Source: Acuticoccus sp039034015 (GTDB lineage Bacteria > Pseudomonadota > Alphaproteobacteria > Rhizobiales > Amorphaceae). From it: a DNA stretch of 64,000 nt. The DNA is taken from NCBI GenBank assembly GCA_039034015.1, contig JBCCBM010000005.1, positions 1 through 64,000 of the forward strand, written 5' to 3'. Position 1 is the first letter of the stretch. The number at the start of each line of letters is the position of its first letter. The position numbers and the translations under genes are program-made. Positions 16,101 through 27,505 of the stretch are shown here, one piece after another. Below the pieces are notes generated by a model, which did not search any database, had not been told where the DNA came from, and was given only the letters and a program-made list of their open reading frames with translations.

Positions 16101-16823
16101 TTAGCCCCTGTCGCCCCGGTCGTCGCCACGGCGACGGCCTGAAGACCCCTGGTTCGACGCCTCCAACGCCCGCTTTTCGGACGCCATCGGGTCGTGCTCC
16201 AGGATTTCACCCTTGAAAATCCAAACCTTAACGCCGCAAATCCCGTACGCCGTCTTGGCTTCCGCAGTGCCATAGTCAATGTCGGCCCGCAGCGTGTGAA
16301 GCGGCACACGGCCCTCGCGATACCACTCGGTCCGGGCAATTTCCGCACCGCCAAGCCGGCCACCGCAGTTGATGCGAATGCCCCCCGCGCCCATCCGCAT
16401 CGCAGTCTGCACGGCGCGCTTCATGGCACGGCGGAACGCAATCCGACGCTCCAGCTGCTGCGCGATGGAGGCCGCCACCAACGTCGCGTCCACCTCAGGC
16501 TTGCGCACCTCAACGATGTTGATGTGCACCTCCGAGTTGGTCATGTCGGCCACCTTCTTGCGAAGACGGTCGATGTCGGCGCCTTTCTTGCCGATCACCA
16601 CGCCCGGACGCGCCGAATGGATCGTCACCCGGCACTTTTTGTGCGGCCGCTCAATCACAATTTTCGACACCGCCGCTTGGCGAAGCTCTTTCATGAGAAC
16701 CCGGCGGATTTCCAGGTCTTCATGGAGAAGCTTGCCGTATTCGTTGCCTTCCGCGTACCAGCGGCTGTCCCACGTGCGGTTAATGCCGAGACGAAGGCCG
16801 ATCGGCGAGACTTTCTGACCCAT
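16101..16823 (-). CDS. rpsC: 30S ribosomal protein S3
   Basis: 240 residues: MGQKVSPIGLRLGINRTWDS, a KH domain with GVVIGKKGADIDRLRKKV, and the C-terminal GGIRINCGGRLGGAEIAR signature. The end is Arg/Asp/Gly-rich (GRRRGDDRGDRG). It shares one base with the rplV stop. S3 lines the mRNA entry channel. Confidence 0.97.
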   Translation of the reverse strand: MGQKVSPIGLRLGINRTWDSRWYAEGNEYGKLLHEDLEIRRVLMKELRQAAVSKIVIERPHKKCRVTIHSARPGVVIGKKGADIDRLRKKVADMTNSEVHINIVEVRKPEVDATLVAASIAQQLERRIAFRRAMKRAVQTAMRMGAGGIRINCGGRLGGAEIARTEWYREGRVPLHTLRADIDYGTAEAKTAYGICGVKVWIFKGEILEHDPMASEKRALEASNQGSSGRRRGDDRGDRG

Positions 16824-17203
16824 TACGCGGCCTCCTCCACTTCCCGAACCACAATCGTGAGATGGGAAAACTGCTTTGTGATGCCGCCAACCCGGCCGCG
16901 ACCCCGCGGACGGAAGCGACGCAACTGCATCGCCTTGCCCACATAGGCCTCTTTGACCACAAGGGCGTCTACATCGAGGTCGTGGTTGTTTTCAGCGTTG
17001 GCGATGGCGCTCTCAAGCGTCTTCTTCACCTCGCGCGCGATGCGCTTTTGGCTGAACTCGAGCTCGGCCAGCGCACGCTCCACCTGTTTGCCGCGGATCA
17101 GCGAGGCAACAAGGTTGAGCTTTTGCGGTGAAACCTTGATCATCCGGTTCACAGCGCGCGCTTCAACGTCCGCCAGGACGCGGGGATGCTTTGGCTTGCC
17201 CAT
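16823..17203 (-). CDS. rplV: 50S ribosomal protein L22
   Basis: 126 residues: NRMIKVSPQKLNLVASLIRG, ESAIANAENNHDLDVDALVV and KAMQLRRFRPRGRGRVGGI, the beta-hairpin that lines the exit tunnel. It overlaps rpsS by one base. Confidence 0.97.
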   Translation of the reverse strand: MGKPKHPRVLADVEARAVNRMIKVSPQKLNLVASLIRGKQVERALAELEFSQKRIAREVKKTLESAIANAENNHDLDVDALVVKEAYVGKAMQLRRFRPRGRGRVGGITKQFSHLTIVVREVEEAA

Positions 17204-17481
17204 TACTTCCGCTTCGCCTTCTTGTCGGCGCCGTGCCCGTAATAGGTGCGCGTGGGTGCAAACTCACCGAACTTGTGGCCAACCATGTCTTCCGACACCG
17301 TCACCGGGATGTGCTTCTGACCGTTGTGCACGCCAAAGGTCAGCCCCACAAAGTGCGGCAAGATCGTGGAGCGACGGGACCAGATCTTGATCACATCGTT
17401 GCGACCCGAATCCCGGGCCTTCTCGGCTTTCTTCAGAAGGTATCCGTCGACAAACGGACCTTTCCAAACTGAGCGGGTCAT
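17203..17481 (-). CDS. rpsS: 30S ribosomal protein S19
   Basis: 92 residues: MTRSVWKGPFVDGYLLKKAE and the signature VHNGQKHIPVTVSEDMVGHK with GEFAPTRTY. It complexes with S13 in the head of the small subunit. It directly abuts rplB (stop at 17482). Confidence 0.97.
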   Translation of the reverse strand: MTRSVWKGPFVDGYLLKKAEKARDSGRNDVIKIWSRRSTILPHFVGLTFGVHNGQKHIPVTVSEDMVGHKFGEFAPTRTYYGHGADKKAKRK

Positions 17482-18315
17482 CTACTTCTTCCGTGCGTGC
17501 CGTGAGCGGACAATATACTTGTCCGTCGACTTGTTGGAGCGCGTGCGTTTGCCCTTCGTGGGCATCCCCCAAGGCGTCACCGGATGGCGACCGCCTGAGG
17601 TGCGACCCTCACCACCACCGTGGGGGTGGTCGAACGGGTTCATCGCAACACCGCGCGTTTGCGGGCGAATGCCGAGCCAGCGAGCCCGGCCCGCTTTGCC
17701 CATATTCGTGTTCGAATTGTCAGGGTTCGACACGGCACCAACCGTTGCCATGCACGTCCCCAAAATGCGCCGCTGCTCGCCGGACTGAAGGCGCAGGATC
17801 GCATAGCCACCATCGCGGCCCACAAGCTGCGCGTAGGTCCCGGCGGACCGGGCAATCTGCGCGCCTTTAAGGGGCTTCATCTCGATGTTGTGGATGATCG
17901 TCCCCACAGGCATCGAGCCGAGCGGCATGGCGTTGCCAGGCTTCACGTCCACCTTCTCGCCGGCCACCACCGTGTCACCCGCGGCAAGCCGCTGGGGCGC
18001 GATGATGTAGGCAAGCTCACCATCCTCGTACTTGAGGAGCGCGATGAACGCTGTGCGGTTGGGGTCATACTCCAACCGCTCCACCGTCGCGGGAACGTCC
18101 CACTTGCGGCGCTTGAAATCGATGATCCGGTACGCGCGCTTGTGCCCGCCGCCCCGGTGGCGCGACGTTTTGCGGCCCACATTGTTGCGGCCGCCGGATT
18201 TCGTCAGCCCTTCCGTCAGCGTTTTGACGGGCTTGCCCTTGTGGAGCCCGTCCCGCTTGACGATCACCAGCTGGCGCTGGCCGGGCGACGTCGGGTTGAA
18301 TGTCTTGAGTGCCAT
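17482..18315 (-). CDS. rplB: 50S ribosomal protein L2
   Basis: 277 residues. MALKTFNPTSPGQRQLV opens it; the catalytic-centre region AMNPFDHPHGGGEGRT, with the essential histidine, is intact, followed by HPVTPWGMPTKGKRTR. The length fits the family. It is 3 bases after rplW. Confidence 0.97.
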   Translation of the reverse strand: MALKTFNPTSPGQRQLVIVKRDGLHKGKPVKTLTEGLTKSGGRNNVGRKTSRHRGGGHKRAYRIIDFKRRKWDVPATVERLEYDPNRTAFIALLKYEDGELAYIIAPQRLAAGDTVVAGEKVDVKPGNAMPLGSMPVGTIIHNIEMKPLKGAQIARSAGTYAQLVGRDGGYAILRLQSGEQRRILGTCMATVGAVSNPDNSNTNMGKAGRARWLGIRPQTRGVAMNPFDHPHGGGEGRTSGGRHPVTPWGMPTKGKRTRSNKSTDKYIVRSRHARKK

Positions 18316-18318
18316 TTC

Positions 18319-18615
18319 TTAAAGCCCCGTCGACACGTCGATGGTTTGGCCATCTTGCAGCGTCACAACCGCGTGCTTCACATCCGACTGACGACCCGGG
18401 CGACCCCGAAACCGCTTGGTCTTGCCCTTGCGCACCAGCGTGTTGACCGCGGTCACCTTCACCTGGAAGAGCCCCTCCACGGCTGCCTTGATCTGCGGCT
18501 TGGTGGCCGTCTTCGCAACGCGAAACACGATTTGGTTGTGCTCCGACGCCTCGGTGGATTTCTCCGTGATCACCGGCGATAGGATCACGTCATAATGGGT
18601 GAGCGAAATGGCCAT
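18319..18615 (-). CDS. rplW: 50S ribosomal protein L23
   Basis: 98 residues: YDVILSPVITEKSTEASEHN and VEGLFQVKVTAVNTLVRKGK, typical of L23, the trigger factor and SRP docking protein at the tunnel exit. Start overlaps the rplD stop by one base. Confidence 0.97.
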   Translation of the reverse strand: MAISLTHYDVILSPVITEKSTEASEHNQIVFRVAKTATKPQIKAAVEGLFQVKVTAVNTLVRKGKTKRFRGRPGRQSDVKHAVVTLQDGQTIDVSTGL

Positions 18616-19268
18616 CAGCCCGCCTCCCCGCTTGTCGGCGCCGCGCTGGCCGAAAGCCGCGCCGCAATCCCATCGAGCGCCGCGCGCGTCAGAACGAGCT
18701 TCTCCCGGCGCAGGATGTCGTAAACGTTGAGGCCGGCGACCGGCAAGACGTCCACGTCCGGAATGTTGCGCGCCGCCTTTGCAAACCAGTCGTTCACCGC
18801 ACCATCGATGATGAGCGCGCTCTTCACGCCCATCGCCTCGAACTGGCCGCGGAGCGCCTTGGTCTTGGGCGCATCCACCGCTGCATTGTCGAGCACGATG
18901 AGATCGTCACCCTTGGCTTTGGCCGACAGCGCGAGCTTTAGGCCCAGCGTGCGAACCTTCTTGGGCAGGTCGTGGGCGTGGCTGCGCACCTTCGGACCAT
19001 GGGGTTTTGCACCGCCGCGGAACTGGGTCGCCTTCTTGTCAGAGTGCCGGGCGCGGCCGGTGCCCTTTTGGCGATACATCTTCTTGCCGGTGGCGTTGAT
19101 CTCGCCGCGGGACTTCACCTTGTGCGTCCCAGCCTGACGCTTGGCCAGCTGCCACTTCACAACACGGTGGAGAATGTCCGCGCGGGGCTCCAAACCAAAC
19201 GTTGCTTCAGGCAGGCTCACGGTGCCTGCATCGTCACCGGCGAGGGTTTTGACAGAAATGTCCATCAT
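18615..19268 (-). CDS. rplD: 50S ribosomal protein L4
   Basis: 217 residues (216 if the second Met is used). RQAGTHKVKSRGEINATGKK and the tunnel loop MYRQKGTGRARHSDKKATQF are the L4 signatures, followed by GGAKPHGPKVRSHAHDLPKK. Start ATG 19268 overlaps the rplC stop by 4 bases. A short Ser/Ala-rich tail ends it. Confidence 0.97.
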   Translation of the reverse strand: MMDISVKTLAGDDAGTVSLPEATFGLEPRADILHRVVKWQLAKRQAGTHKVKSRGEINATGKKMYRQKGTGRARHSDKKATQFRGGAKPHGPKVRSHAHDLPKKVRTLGLKLALSAKAKGDDLIVLDNAAVDAPKTKALRGQFEAMGVKSALIIDGAVNDWFAKAARNIPDVDVLPVAGLNVYDILRREKLVLTRAALDGIAARLSASAAPTSGEAG

Positions 19269-20005
19269 GCCTCACCTTTGTTGTCATCCGCCGCGGGGGC
19301 TTCTGCCGCGGGGGCCGTTTCGTCTTGCGCCGGCATCTTGAAGGCGCCAGGCGTCGGCGCATCGGCGGGGACCGCCTTTTTCACAGCGTCCCGCACCATG
19401 ATGTACGCGTTCTTCGAACCGGGGACGGCGCCCTTCACCAGAAGGAGACCGCGTTCGGCATCCACCCGCGCCACGGTGAGGTTCTGCGTGGTCACCCGCA
19501 CAGAGCCCATGTGGCCGGCCATCTTTTTGCCTTTAAAGACCTTGCCCGGCTCCTGGCACTGGCCAGTCGACCCGTGGGAGCGGTGCGAGATCGACACGCC
19601 GTGGGAGGCGCGCAAACCACCAAAATTGTGCCGCTTCATCGCACCAGCAAAACCCTTGCCGATGGACGTGCCGGTCACGTCCACATTCTGGCCCGCCACA
19701 AAGTGGTCGGCCGTCAGCTCGGCGCCGACGTCGATGAGGGCATCGTCCGACACGCGGAACTCCGCCAGGGCGCGCTTGGGCTCCACGTTCGCCTTCGCGA
19801 AGTGGCCGCGCATCGCCTTCGGGGTGTTTTTCGCCTTGGCTTTTCCCGCGCCAAGCTGCAGCGCGACATAGCCGTCCACGTCCTTCGTGCGCTGCGAAAC
19901 GACTTGGCAGCCGTCGAGCGAAAGAACGGTGACAGGAACGTGTTCGCCCGCATCGGTGTAGATGCGGGTCATGCCGAGTTTTTTGGCAAGGAGACCGGTG
20001 CGCAT
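19265..20005 (-). CDS. rplC: 50S ribosomal protein L3
   Basis: 246 residues from ATG 20005, MRTGLLAKKLGMTRIYTDAG, with the central GTSIGKGFAGAMKRHNFGG and SHGVSISHRSHGSTGQCQEP, the signature including the Gln that HemK-type enzymes methylate. It ends in an Ala/Glu-rich extension longer than in E. coli. The TTG at 20011 offers no better start. Confidence 0.97.
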   Translation of the reverse strand: MRTGLLAKKLGMTRIYTDAGEHVPVTVLSLDGCQVVSQRTKDVDGYVALQLGAGKAKAKNTPKAMRGHFAKANVEPKRALAEFRVSDDALIDVGAELTADHFVAGQNVDVTGTSIGKGFAGAMKRHNFGGLRASHGVSISHRSHGSTGQCQEPGKVFKGKKMAGHMGSVRVTTQNLTVARVDAERGLLLVKGAVPGSKNAYIMVRDAVKKAVPADAPTPGAFKMPAQDETAPAAEAPAADDNKGEA

Positions 20006-20017
20006 GATCAAGACCCC

Positions 20018-20323
20018 TTAGAGCTTGATCTCAACGTCGACGCCGGCTGCAAGATCGAGCTTCATCAGCGCGTCAACGGTTTGGGGCGTGGGATCCACAA
20101 TGTCCAAAAGACGTTTGTGGGTGCGAATTTCAAACTGTTCGCGGCTCTTCTTGTCAATGTGCGGCGAACGGTTGACGGTGTAACGCTCAATACGCGTCGG
20201 AAGCGGAACAGGGCCGCGGACTTGCGCCCCAGTTCGTCGCGCGGTCTGCACGATCTCGCGTGCGGAGGTGTCCAACACGCGATGATCGAACGCCTTGAGG
20301 CGAATTCGAATATTCTGATTCAT
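20018..20323 (-). CDS. rpsJ: 30S ribosomal protein S10
   Basis: 101 residues: MNQNIRIRLKAFDHRVLDTS, GPVPLPTRIERYTVNRSPHI and REQFEIRTHKRLLDI, as in all S10/NusE proteins. It also works in transcription antitermination. It is the first gene of the S10 block after the 302-bp gap that follows the FkbM gene. Confidence 0.97.
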   Translation of the reverse strand: MNQNIRIRLKAFDHRVLDTSAREIVQTARRTGAQVRGPVPLPTRIERYTVNRSPHIDKKSREQFEIRTHKRLLDIVDPTPQTVDALMKLDLAAGVDVEIKL

Positions 20324-20625
20324 TGCCGCTTCTTTTCGTCCCGCACCGCTGGGCCACCGCCCGGGGCGGACTTGACCGTTCCACTAAAGACCAAAACTGG
20401 TGAACCGCCTGCCGCGACCAACCGCAACAGACGAAGGCGCCCCCACCGCCGGGCCAAAGGAGGCGGCAGACAAGGCGCACAAACACGAATTGGAGTACCT
20501 CATACCCTGAGGCGTCCCGGTACCTAAGCGAAACGCGCAGCGAAAGCTAGTCCCCCAGGGCGGAAAAAAGACAGGTTTTTCACCCGCCGGCCGTGGAACC
20601 CGCCCCGCGACCGCGCCCTGCCCCG
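20324..20625. other. 302-bp gap upstream of rpsJ
   Basis: No gene is supported here. The S10 promoter and leader should lie in this gap, but I see no convincing minus-strand -35/-10 pair with a 16-18 base spacer. A run GTCTTTTTT on the minus strand (20564-20572) stands about 55 bases past the FkbM stop without a clear stem before it. Confidence 0.4.
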
Positions 20626-21606
20626 TTAGCCCGAGGTGCCCTCGCGGACCGCCTGGGCAAATGCTGCAACGCTGCCGCGGGCGGGCAAATTTGCCGTCTC
20701 CCGCACGGCCACAAAGTCGTGGAAAGCGCCCCACTCCGAGAGCGAACGGACCCGGGCCACCTGCGGGCGCAACAGGCTGCGCACCATGCCAAAGATCGCA
20801 AACCCATGGCCGCTGAAGGCGTCAAACAGCCATTCTTCGTTCCGATCCCCCTCAAATGCTGCAAATTTTAAGTTCGGGAACGGCAAGAGCGCCGAGAGGA
20901 TGGGCGGCTCGGCCCCCTCCACATCAATCTTGAGGCCGAACGGGCGGCCCGCCACCAGCGGTGCGACCGTCGCGCCCGCCGCCCGGGTTGCAACACGCAC
21001 CGTTGCCCAGCCGTCAGTCTCTTCGATGAGTTCTGGCAGCAGCGTTGCCCGACCGGAGTGCTCCGACGGCACACGCAGGATCATTGCCCCATCCGCGTCA
21101 AACAACGCCGCACGGTGGAGCGTCACATTGCGCGCGCCGGACGCTGCCAGCGCGTCCGCCACCCGGTTGCAAAGGTAAGGCTGCGGCTCAAACAGGTGCA
21201 CCGCGCCCGCCGGCCCCACCGCGTGGCGCGCGGCAAACCCCACCGTCCCGTGGTTTGCCCCAATGTCCAGGAAGACGTCCCCCGGTGACAAGAGCGCGTT
21301 CACCGTGCGGGAGACTTTGTAATCGTTGGAGCCGGTCAGCCACAAAATCCGGCCGTGATAATCATCAAGGTCAACGGCGATGGGCGTGCCATCCGCCATT
21401 TTGGCGACCACTGGACCGGAGGTGCCGGCCACGAGCGCTGCGACGAGCGGGTTCATGGAGAGCGCTGTCAGCCCCGCGTTCGGCTTGATGGCGCGGAGGG
21501 CGCGGCGCAGCGGCCACGCGGCGGCCCGTCGCAATGTCCCAGCCGGTCGCCCGGTGGACGCGCTTGCAACACCTGCGGCCGACGCCGCGCCAGAGTGTGG
21601 CCGCAT
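20626..21606 (-). CDS. FkbM-family SAM-dependent methyltransferase
   Basis: 326 residues from ATG 21606, chosen for GGAGG five bases upstream; ATG 21657 would add 17 basic residues. The SAM-binding motif VFLDIGANHGTVGF is followed by AVHLFEPQPYLCNRVADAL and the FkbM hallmark FGLKIDVEGAEPPIL, then NLKFAAFEGDRNEEWLFD. FkbM enzymes O-methylate small molecules, glycans or lipids; the substrate here is unknown. It lies between tuf and rpsJ, downstream of a cupin_8 gene on the same strand, an unusual place. Co-transcription with the cupin_8 gene (109-bp gap) is likely. Confidence 0.85.
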   Translation of the reverse strand: MRPHSGAASAAGVASASTGRPAGTLRRAAAWPLRRALRAIKPNAGLTALSMNPLVAALVAGTSGPVVAKMADGTPIAVDLDDYHGRILWLTGSNDYKVSRTVNALLSPGDVFLDIGANHGTVGFAARHAVGPAGAVHLFEPQPYLCNRVADALAASGARNVTLHRAALFDADGAMILRVPSEHSGRATLLPELIEETDGWATVRVATRAAGATVAPLVAGRPFGLKIDVEGAEPPILSALLPFPNLKFAAFEGDRNEEWLFDAFSGHGFAIFGMVRSLLRPQVARVRSLSEWGAFHDFVAVRETANLPARGSVAAFAQAVREGTSG

Positions 21607-21715
21607 AATCCCTCCGTTCGCGCCCTTTCGGACAAAAACCGAGGGTCGCTTCTTCATCAGCGGAGTATCTTTGCAGAACCGGTCAGAGTTGTGGCGTCAA
21701 TGGGGTGAAACATGG

Positions 21716-22723
21716 TCAGTATCCCACCCAAAATTTCCGCTTGGCGAACTGGAAAAACGGAAGATAGGCGCGGTAAAGCAGCCGCTCGAGCGCCACGAGG
21801 GGCGCGGCACACCAGCGCCCCACCTGCCCGGGGATGGCGCTAAGCGCAAGACGCGCCGGCACGTAGACCGTGCCAAACACCAGGAGAGGGAGCACGACCG
21901 GCAGATAAATCAGTTGCTTACGCCGGCCAAGCGCGATCCCCTGGAGGTAGCTCATATAGCCCTCCCAAAAATCGCCGCGGTCGCGCCCCTCCACCTGCTC
22001 GGTCTTGGTTTTGTGAAAGCTGAAGGTGACCGCCATGGACGGCTTTGGGTATTCCACCTGGTGCCAGCACCGGCGTGGCATGAACAACAGGTCACCGGTG
22101 CGAAGGTCGGCCCGCATGCCCCGCGCGAGGCGCGTTGTGAACAAAGGGCCCATAAAGAGCCCAAAGCTCAACCCGATGAACGGCAATTTTAAGAGGCGCG
22201 CCGACTGATCATCGGTCCACAAAAACACCGTCCGCTCGCCCGCCAGGACAATGTGCCAATTCTCGTTCTCTTCATGGTCATAGTGGAGCGGGGTGACCGC
22301 GCCCCCCGCACCGATGAAGGCGATGGGCTTGTCGTTGCCGTTGCGCCAAAGGTCCATGTGTTCAAGCCGCTCAAACAGGTGGCGCGGGGTGCGCAGCACA
22401 TCATTCAGCCGCGGCACCATGCGCGCGCCGAAGACACGCACGTTCTCGTTGTTCTCAACGCTTTCGATGAAGGCGGCCGTGTCCACATCGAACACTTGTT
22501 TGCCGTTGATGAAGATTGATTCGGGCGCAACGTTCAAAAGTGCAACGTCGCGGATCTGCCCGGTTGCCACATCGTCGGGCCAGCCGCGCTGGAGCCCCTC
22601 CACGATGATCGGCGTGGTGCCCGAAAAAAGGTGCTCGGTGGTGCGTTTATCAAGCGCATCCACATCCACCCGTGGCACCGCGGTGAAGGTCTGGCGCTTG
22701 GAGATCGGTCGGGCAGCGATCAT
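21716..22723 (-). CDS. JmjC/cupin_8-domain putative 2-oxoglutarate oxygenase with C-terminal membrane segment
   Basis: 335 residues. The cupin_8 core runs about 35-240: TPIIVEGLQRGWP at the start, then AVTPLHYDHEENENWHIVL with the HxD iron ligands H147 and D149, GERTVFLW, GDLLFMPRRCWHQVEY with the distal ligand H221, and AVTFSFHKTK. All three Fe(II) ligands are present, so an active 2-oxoglutarate-dependent hydroxylase is plausible. Residues about 270-295 are hydrophobic, suggesting membrane attachment, and the tail is aromatic and basic. No Shine-Dalgarno is obvious. It starts 26 bases beyond the tuf terminator, upstream of the FkbM gene. Protein, lipid or small-molecule substrates are all possible. 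Confidence 0.8.
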   Translation of the reverse strand: MIAARPISKRQTFTAVPRVDVDALDKRTTEHLFSGTTPIIVEGLQRGWPDDVATGQIRDVALLNVAPESIFINGKQVFDVDTAAFIESVENNENVRVFGARMVPRLNDVLRTPRHLFERLEHMDLWRNGNDKPIAFIGAGGAVTPLHYDHEENENWHIVLAGERTVFLWTDDQSARLLKLPFIGLSFGLFMGPLFTTRLARGMRADLRTGDLLFMPRRCWHQVEYPKPSMAVTFSFHKTKTEQVEGRDRGDFWEGYMSYLQGIALGRRKQLIYLPVVLPLLVFGTVYVPARLALSAIPGQVGRWCAAPLVALERLLYRAYLPFFQFAKRKFWVGY

Positions 22724-22748
22724 GGAGAGAACCCCGGTCGCAACACGG

Positions 22749-22779
22749 AAAAAACGCGGCCCGGGACGGCCCGGGCCGC
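22749..22779 (-). terminator. Intrinsic terminator of tuf
   Basis: On the minus strand GCGGCCCGGG and CCCGGGCCGC form a 10-bp perfect stem with a 4-base loop (22756-22779), followed by GTTTTTT (22749-22755). It begins 8 bases after the tuf stop. It should strongly reduce read-through into the cupin_8 gene. Confidence 0.9.
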
Positions 22780-22786
22780 GGAAGCA

Positions 22787-23977
<1,191 letters not shown>

Positions 23978-24063
23978 TGGCGCTGCTCCATAGTCCTCTT
24001 GGCTGATGCTGACGCAATACCGGCCGATCGGGCCAGCCGATCAGCGATAAGTCGGGCGCGGAT

Positions 24064-24092
24064 GTAACACCCCGTGCCCGAAATCGAAACAA
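24064..24092 (-). promoter_or_regulatory. Candidate promoter upstream of tuf
   Basis: Minus strand TTGTTT (24087-24092), 17 bases, TGTTAC (24064-24069), about 90 bases before the tuf start in the 183-bp gap behind the small membrane protein gene. tuf often has its own promoter in bacteria; this match is only moderate. Confidence 0.3.
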
Positions 24093-24160
24093 TTTCTTTC
24101 CAGGCCCCGCTTGGGCCCATGTGTTTCCGCGGCGAACCGAGGCCCGCCGCGCGAAAATCG

Positions 24161-24316
24161 TCAAACCCAACCGAGCGGCGCAAGCCAATCGCGGAACCAC
24201 CAATTGGTCGCAACCAGCGCCGCCGCCCCGGTGAAGGCCAGAAGTGCGATGATGGCAACGACGCGCTGGAACACGCTGCGCCGCCGATGCGGCCGAGTCC
24301 CAAGCGCGCCTGCCAT
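24161..24316 (-). CDS. 51-aa single-helix membrane protein between fusA and tuf
   Basis: 51 residues, unrecognised. A basic N-terminus (MAGALGTRPHRRRSVFQR) precedes one hydrophobic segment VVAIIALLAFTGAAALVA, then an aromatic tail NWWFRDWLAPLGWV. This is the layout of a small inner-membrane protein with its N-terminus inside. It starts 12 bases after the fusA stop on the same strand, so it could be translated by coupling, although no Shine-Dalgarno is seen. The clear helix plus four Trp at the boundary argue against a random frame. Confidence 0.5.
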   Translation of the reverse strand: MAGALGTRPHRRRSVFQRVVAIIALLAFTGAAALVATNWWFRDWLAPLGWV

Positions 24317-24328
24317 GGTGTGTCAGGC

Positions 24329-26404
<2,076 letters not shown>

Positions 26405-26488
26405 TACGTGCTCATCTGACATCAAAGAGGGGGCGTGACCCCTCAAAAGGGCAAGCGCGGCGGGCGGTCCCGACGCGCTTTCGACGCT

Positions 26489-26517
26489 CAATTACGCGGT
26501 TTCGCGCCGCAATCAAG
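26489..26517 (-). promoter_or_regulatory. Candidate promoter for fusA
   Basis: Minus strand CTTGAT (26512-26517), exactly 17 bases, TAATTG (26489-26494), in the 127-bp gap between rpsG and fusA. Downstream, at 26427-26444, GAGGGG and CCCCTC form a hairpin flanked by A/T runs that may act as a leader structure or a weak terminator for rpsG transcripts. Confidence 0.4.
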
Positions 26518-26531
26518 GGCGGCGCAGCGCT

Positions 26532-27002
26532 TTACCAACGGTAGTGGGAGAACGCGCGGTTGGCCTCGGCCATTTTGTGGGTGTCTTCCCGCTTCTTCAC
26601 CGCGGTGCCACGGTTGTTGGCCGCGTCCATCAACTCGCCCGAAAGGCGGTCAATCATCGTCTTTTCGTTGCGCTTGCGGGCGGACGAAATCAACCAACGG
26701 ATGGCCAGCGCCTGCCGCCGCTCCGGGCGAACCTCCACCGGCACCTGGTAGGTCGCACCGCCAACGCGGCGCGACCGCACTTCCACCTGGGGTGACACGT
26801 TGGACAACGCGTCGTGGAAGAGCTGCACAGGATCGGCCCGCGACTTTGCCTGACAAATGTCGAGCGCACCGTAGACAATCTTCTCGGAGACCGACTTCTT
26901 TCCATCATACATGATGGCATTCATGAATTTCGACAGAATGACATCGCCGTATTTGGGATCAGGCAAAACCTCGCGCTTCTCAGCGCTGTGACGTCGCGAC
27001 AT
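26532..27002 (-). CDS. rpsG: 30S ribosomal protein S7
   Basis: 156 residues: MSRRHSAEKREVLPDPKYGD, VRSRRVGGATYQVPVEVRPE (the S7 signature) and the C-terminal MAEANRAFSHYRW. It nucleates assembly of the 30S head. It normally follows rpsL directly; here a secreted DUF4189 gene lies between them. Confidence 0.97.
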   Translation of the reverse strand: MSRRHSAEKREVLPDPKYGDVILSKFMNAIMYDGKKSVSEKIVYGALDICQAKSRADPVQLFHDALSNVSPQVEVRSRRVGGATYQVPVEVRPERRQALAIRWLISSARKRNEKTMIDRLSGELMDAANNRGTAVKKREDTHKMAEANRAFSHYRW

Positions 27003-27034
27003 GGTCCAACAACTCTTCCCTCAACTGGGGCCCG

Positions 27035-27403
27035 TTAGAACGAGCACACCGCTTCAACAATGCGGCAACCGCGGTTGCCGTAGCTCCGACAGGTCCTCAG
27101 CGCCTTCGACCGCGCTTGGTTGCGGTTGTTGCCCCAATTGGCGCCCCAACCCCCGTTGTTGCCCTTTGCCAGCGCCCCGCATGCGTTGCGGAACCAGATG
27201 GCGTTGCGGCAACCGGAACCGCGATTGCGGCACTCACGTATCGCCCGGCGCTCCGCCTGCCCGCGAGACCCATAATCAGACGACCAACCCCATGCGCCCG
27301 AGGACGGGCTGTAGGCGATCGCGCCAAAAGACTGAGCGGCCGCGCCTTGGGGCGCCATCGCCACCATGCCGAGAACCGCCAAAATTGCCAAAATCGGTTT
27401 CAT
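27035..27403 (-). CDS. Secreted DUF4189-domain protein between rpsL and rpsG
   Basis: 122 residues from ATG 27403, set by an excellent AAGGAGATAACA ribosome site; a longer frame to 27478 is less likely. Signal peptide 1-24 (core ILAILAVLGMVAMAP, AAAQ before SFGAIAY). The mature part is a DUF4189 domain: GAIAYSPSSGAWGWSSDYGS, ERRAIRECRN, CRNAIWFRNACGALAKG, and a repeat-like second half with ALRTCRS. Six cysteines (58, 65, 75, 105, 113, 120) suggest three disulfides. The family's molecular role is unknown. Its place inside the str cluster means it may be transcribed with translation genes from the rpsL promoter. Confidence 0.8.
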   Translation of the reverse strand: MKPILAILAVLGMVAMAPQGAAAQSFGAIAYSPSSGAWGWSSDYGSRGQAERRAIRECRNRGSGCRNAIWFRNACGALAKGNNGGWGANWGNNRNQARSKALRTCRSYGNRGCRIVEAVCSF

Positions 27404-27505
27404 TGTTATCTCCTTCGCCACCTTCAGCGATGGAGACCTTAGACCAACTTCGGCGTCGACGCCCGTGCCGCAGATCACGAAACGTCGTTCGGGCGCCGCA
27501 GTCCC

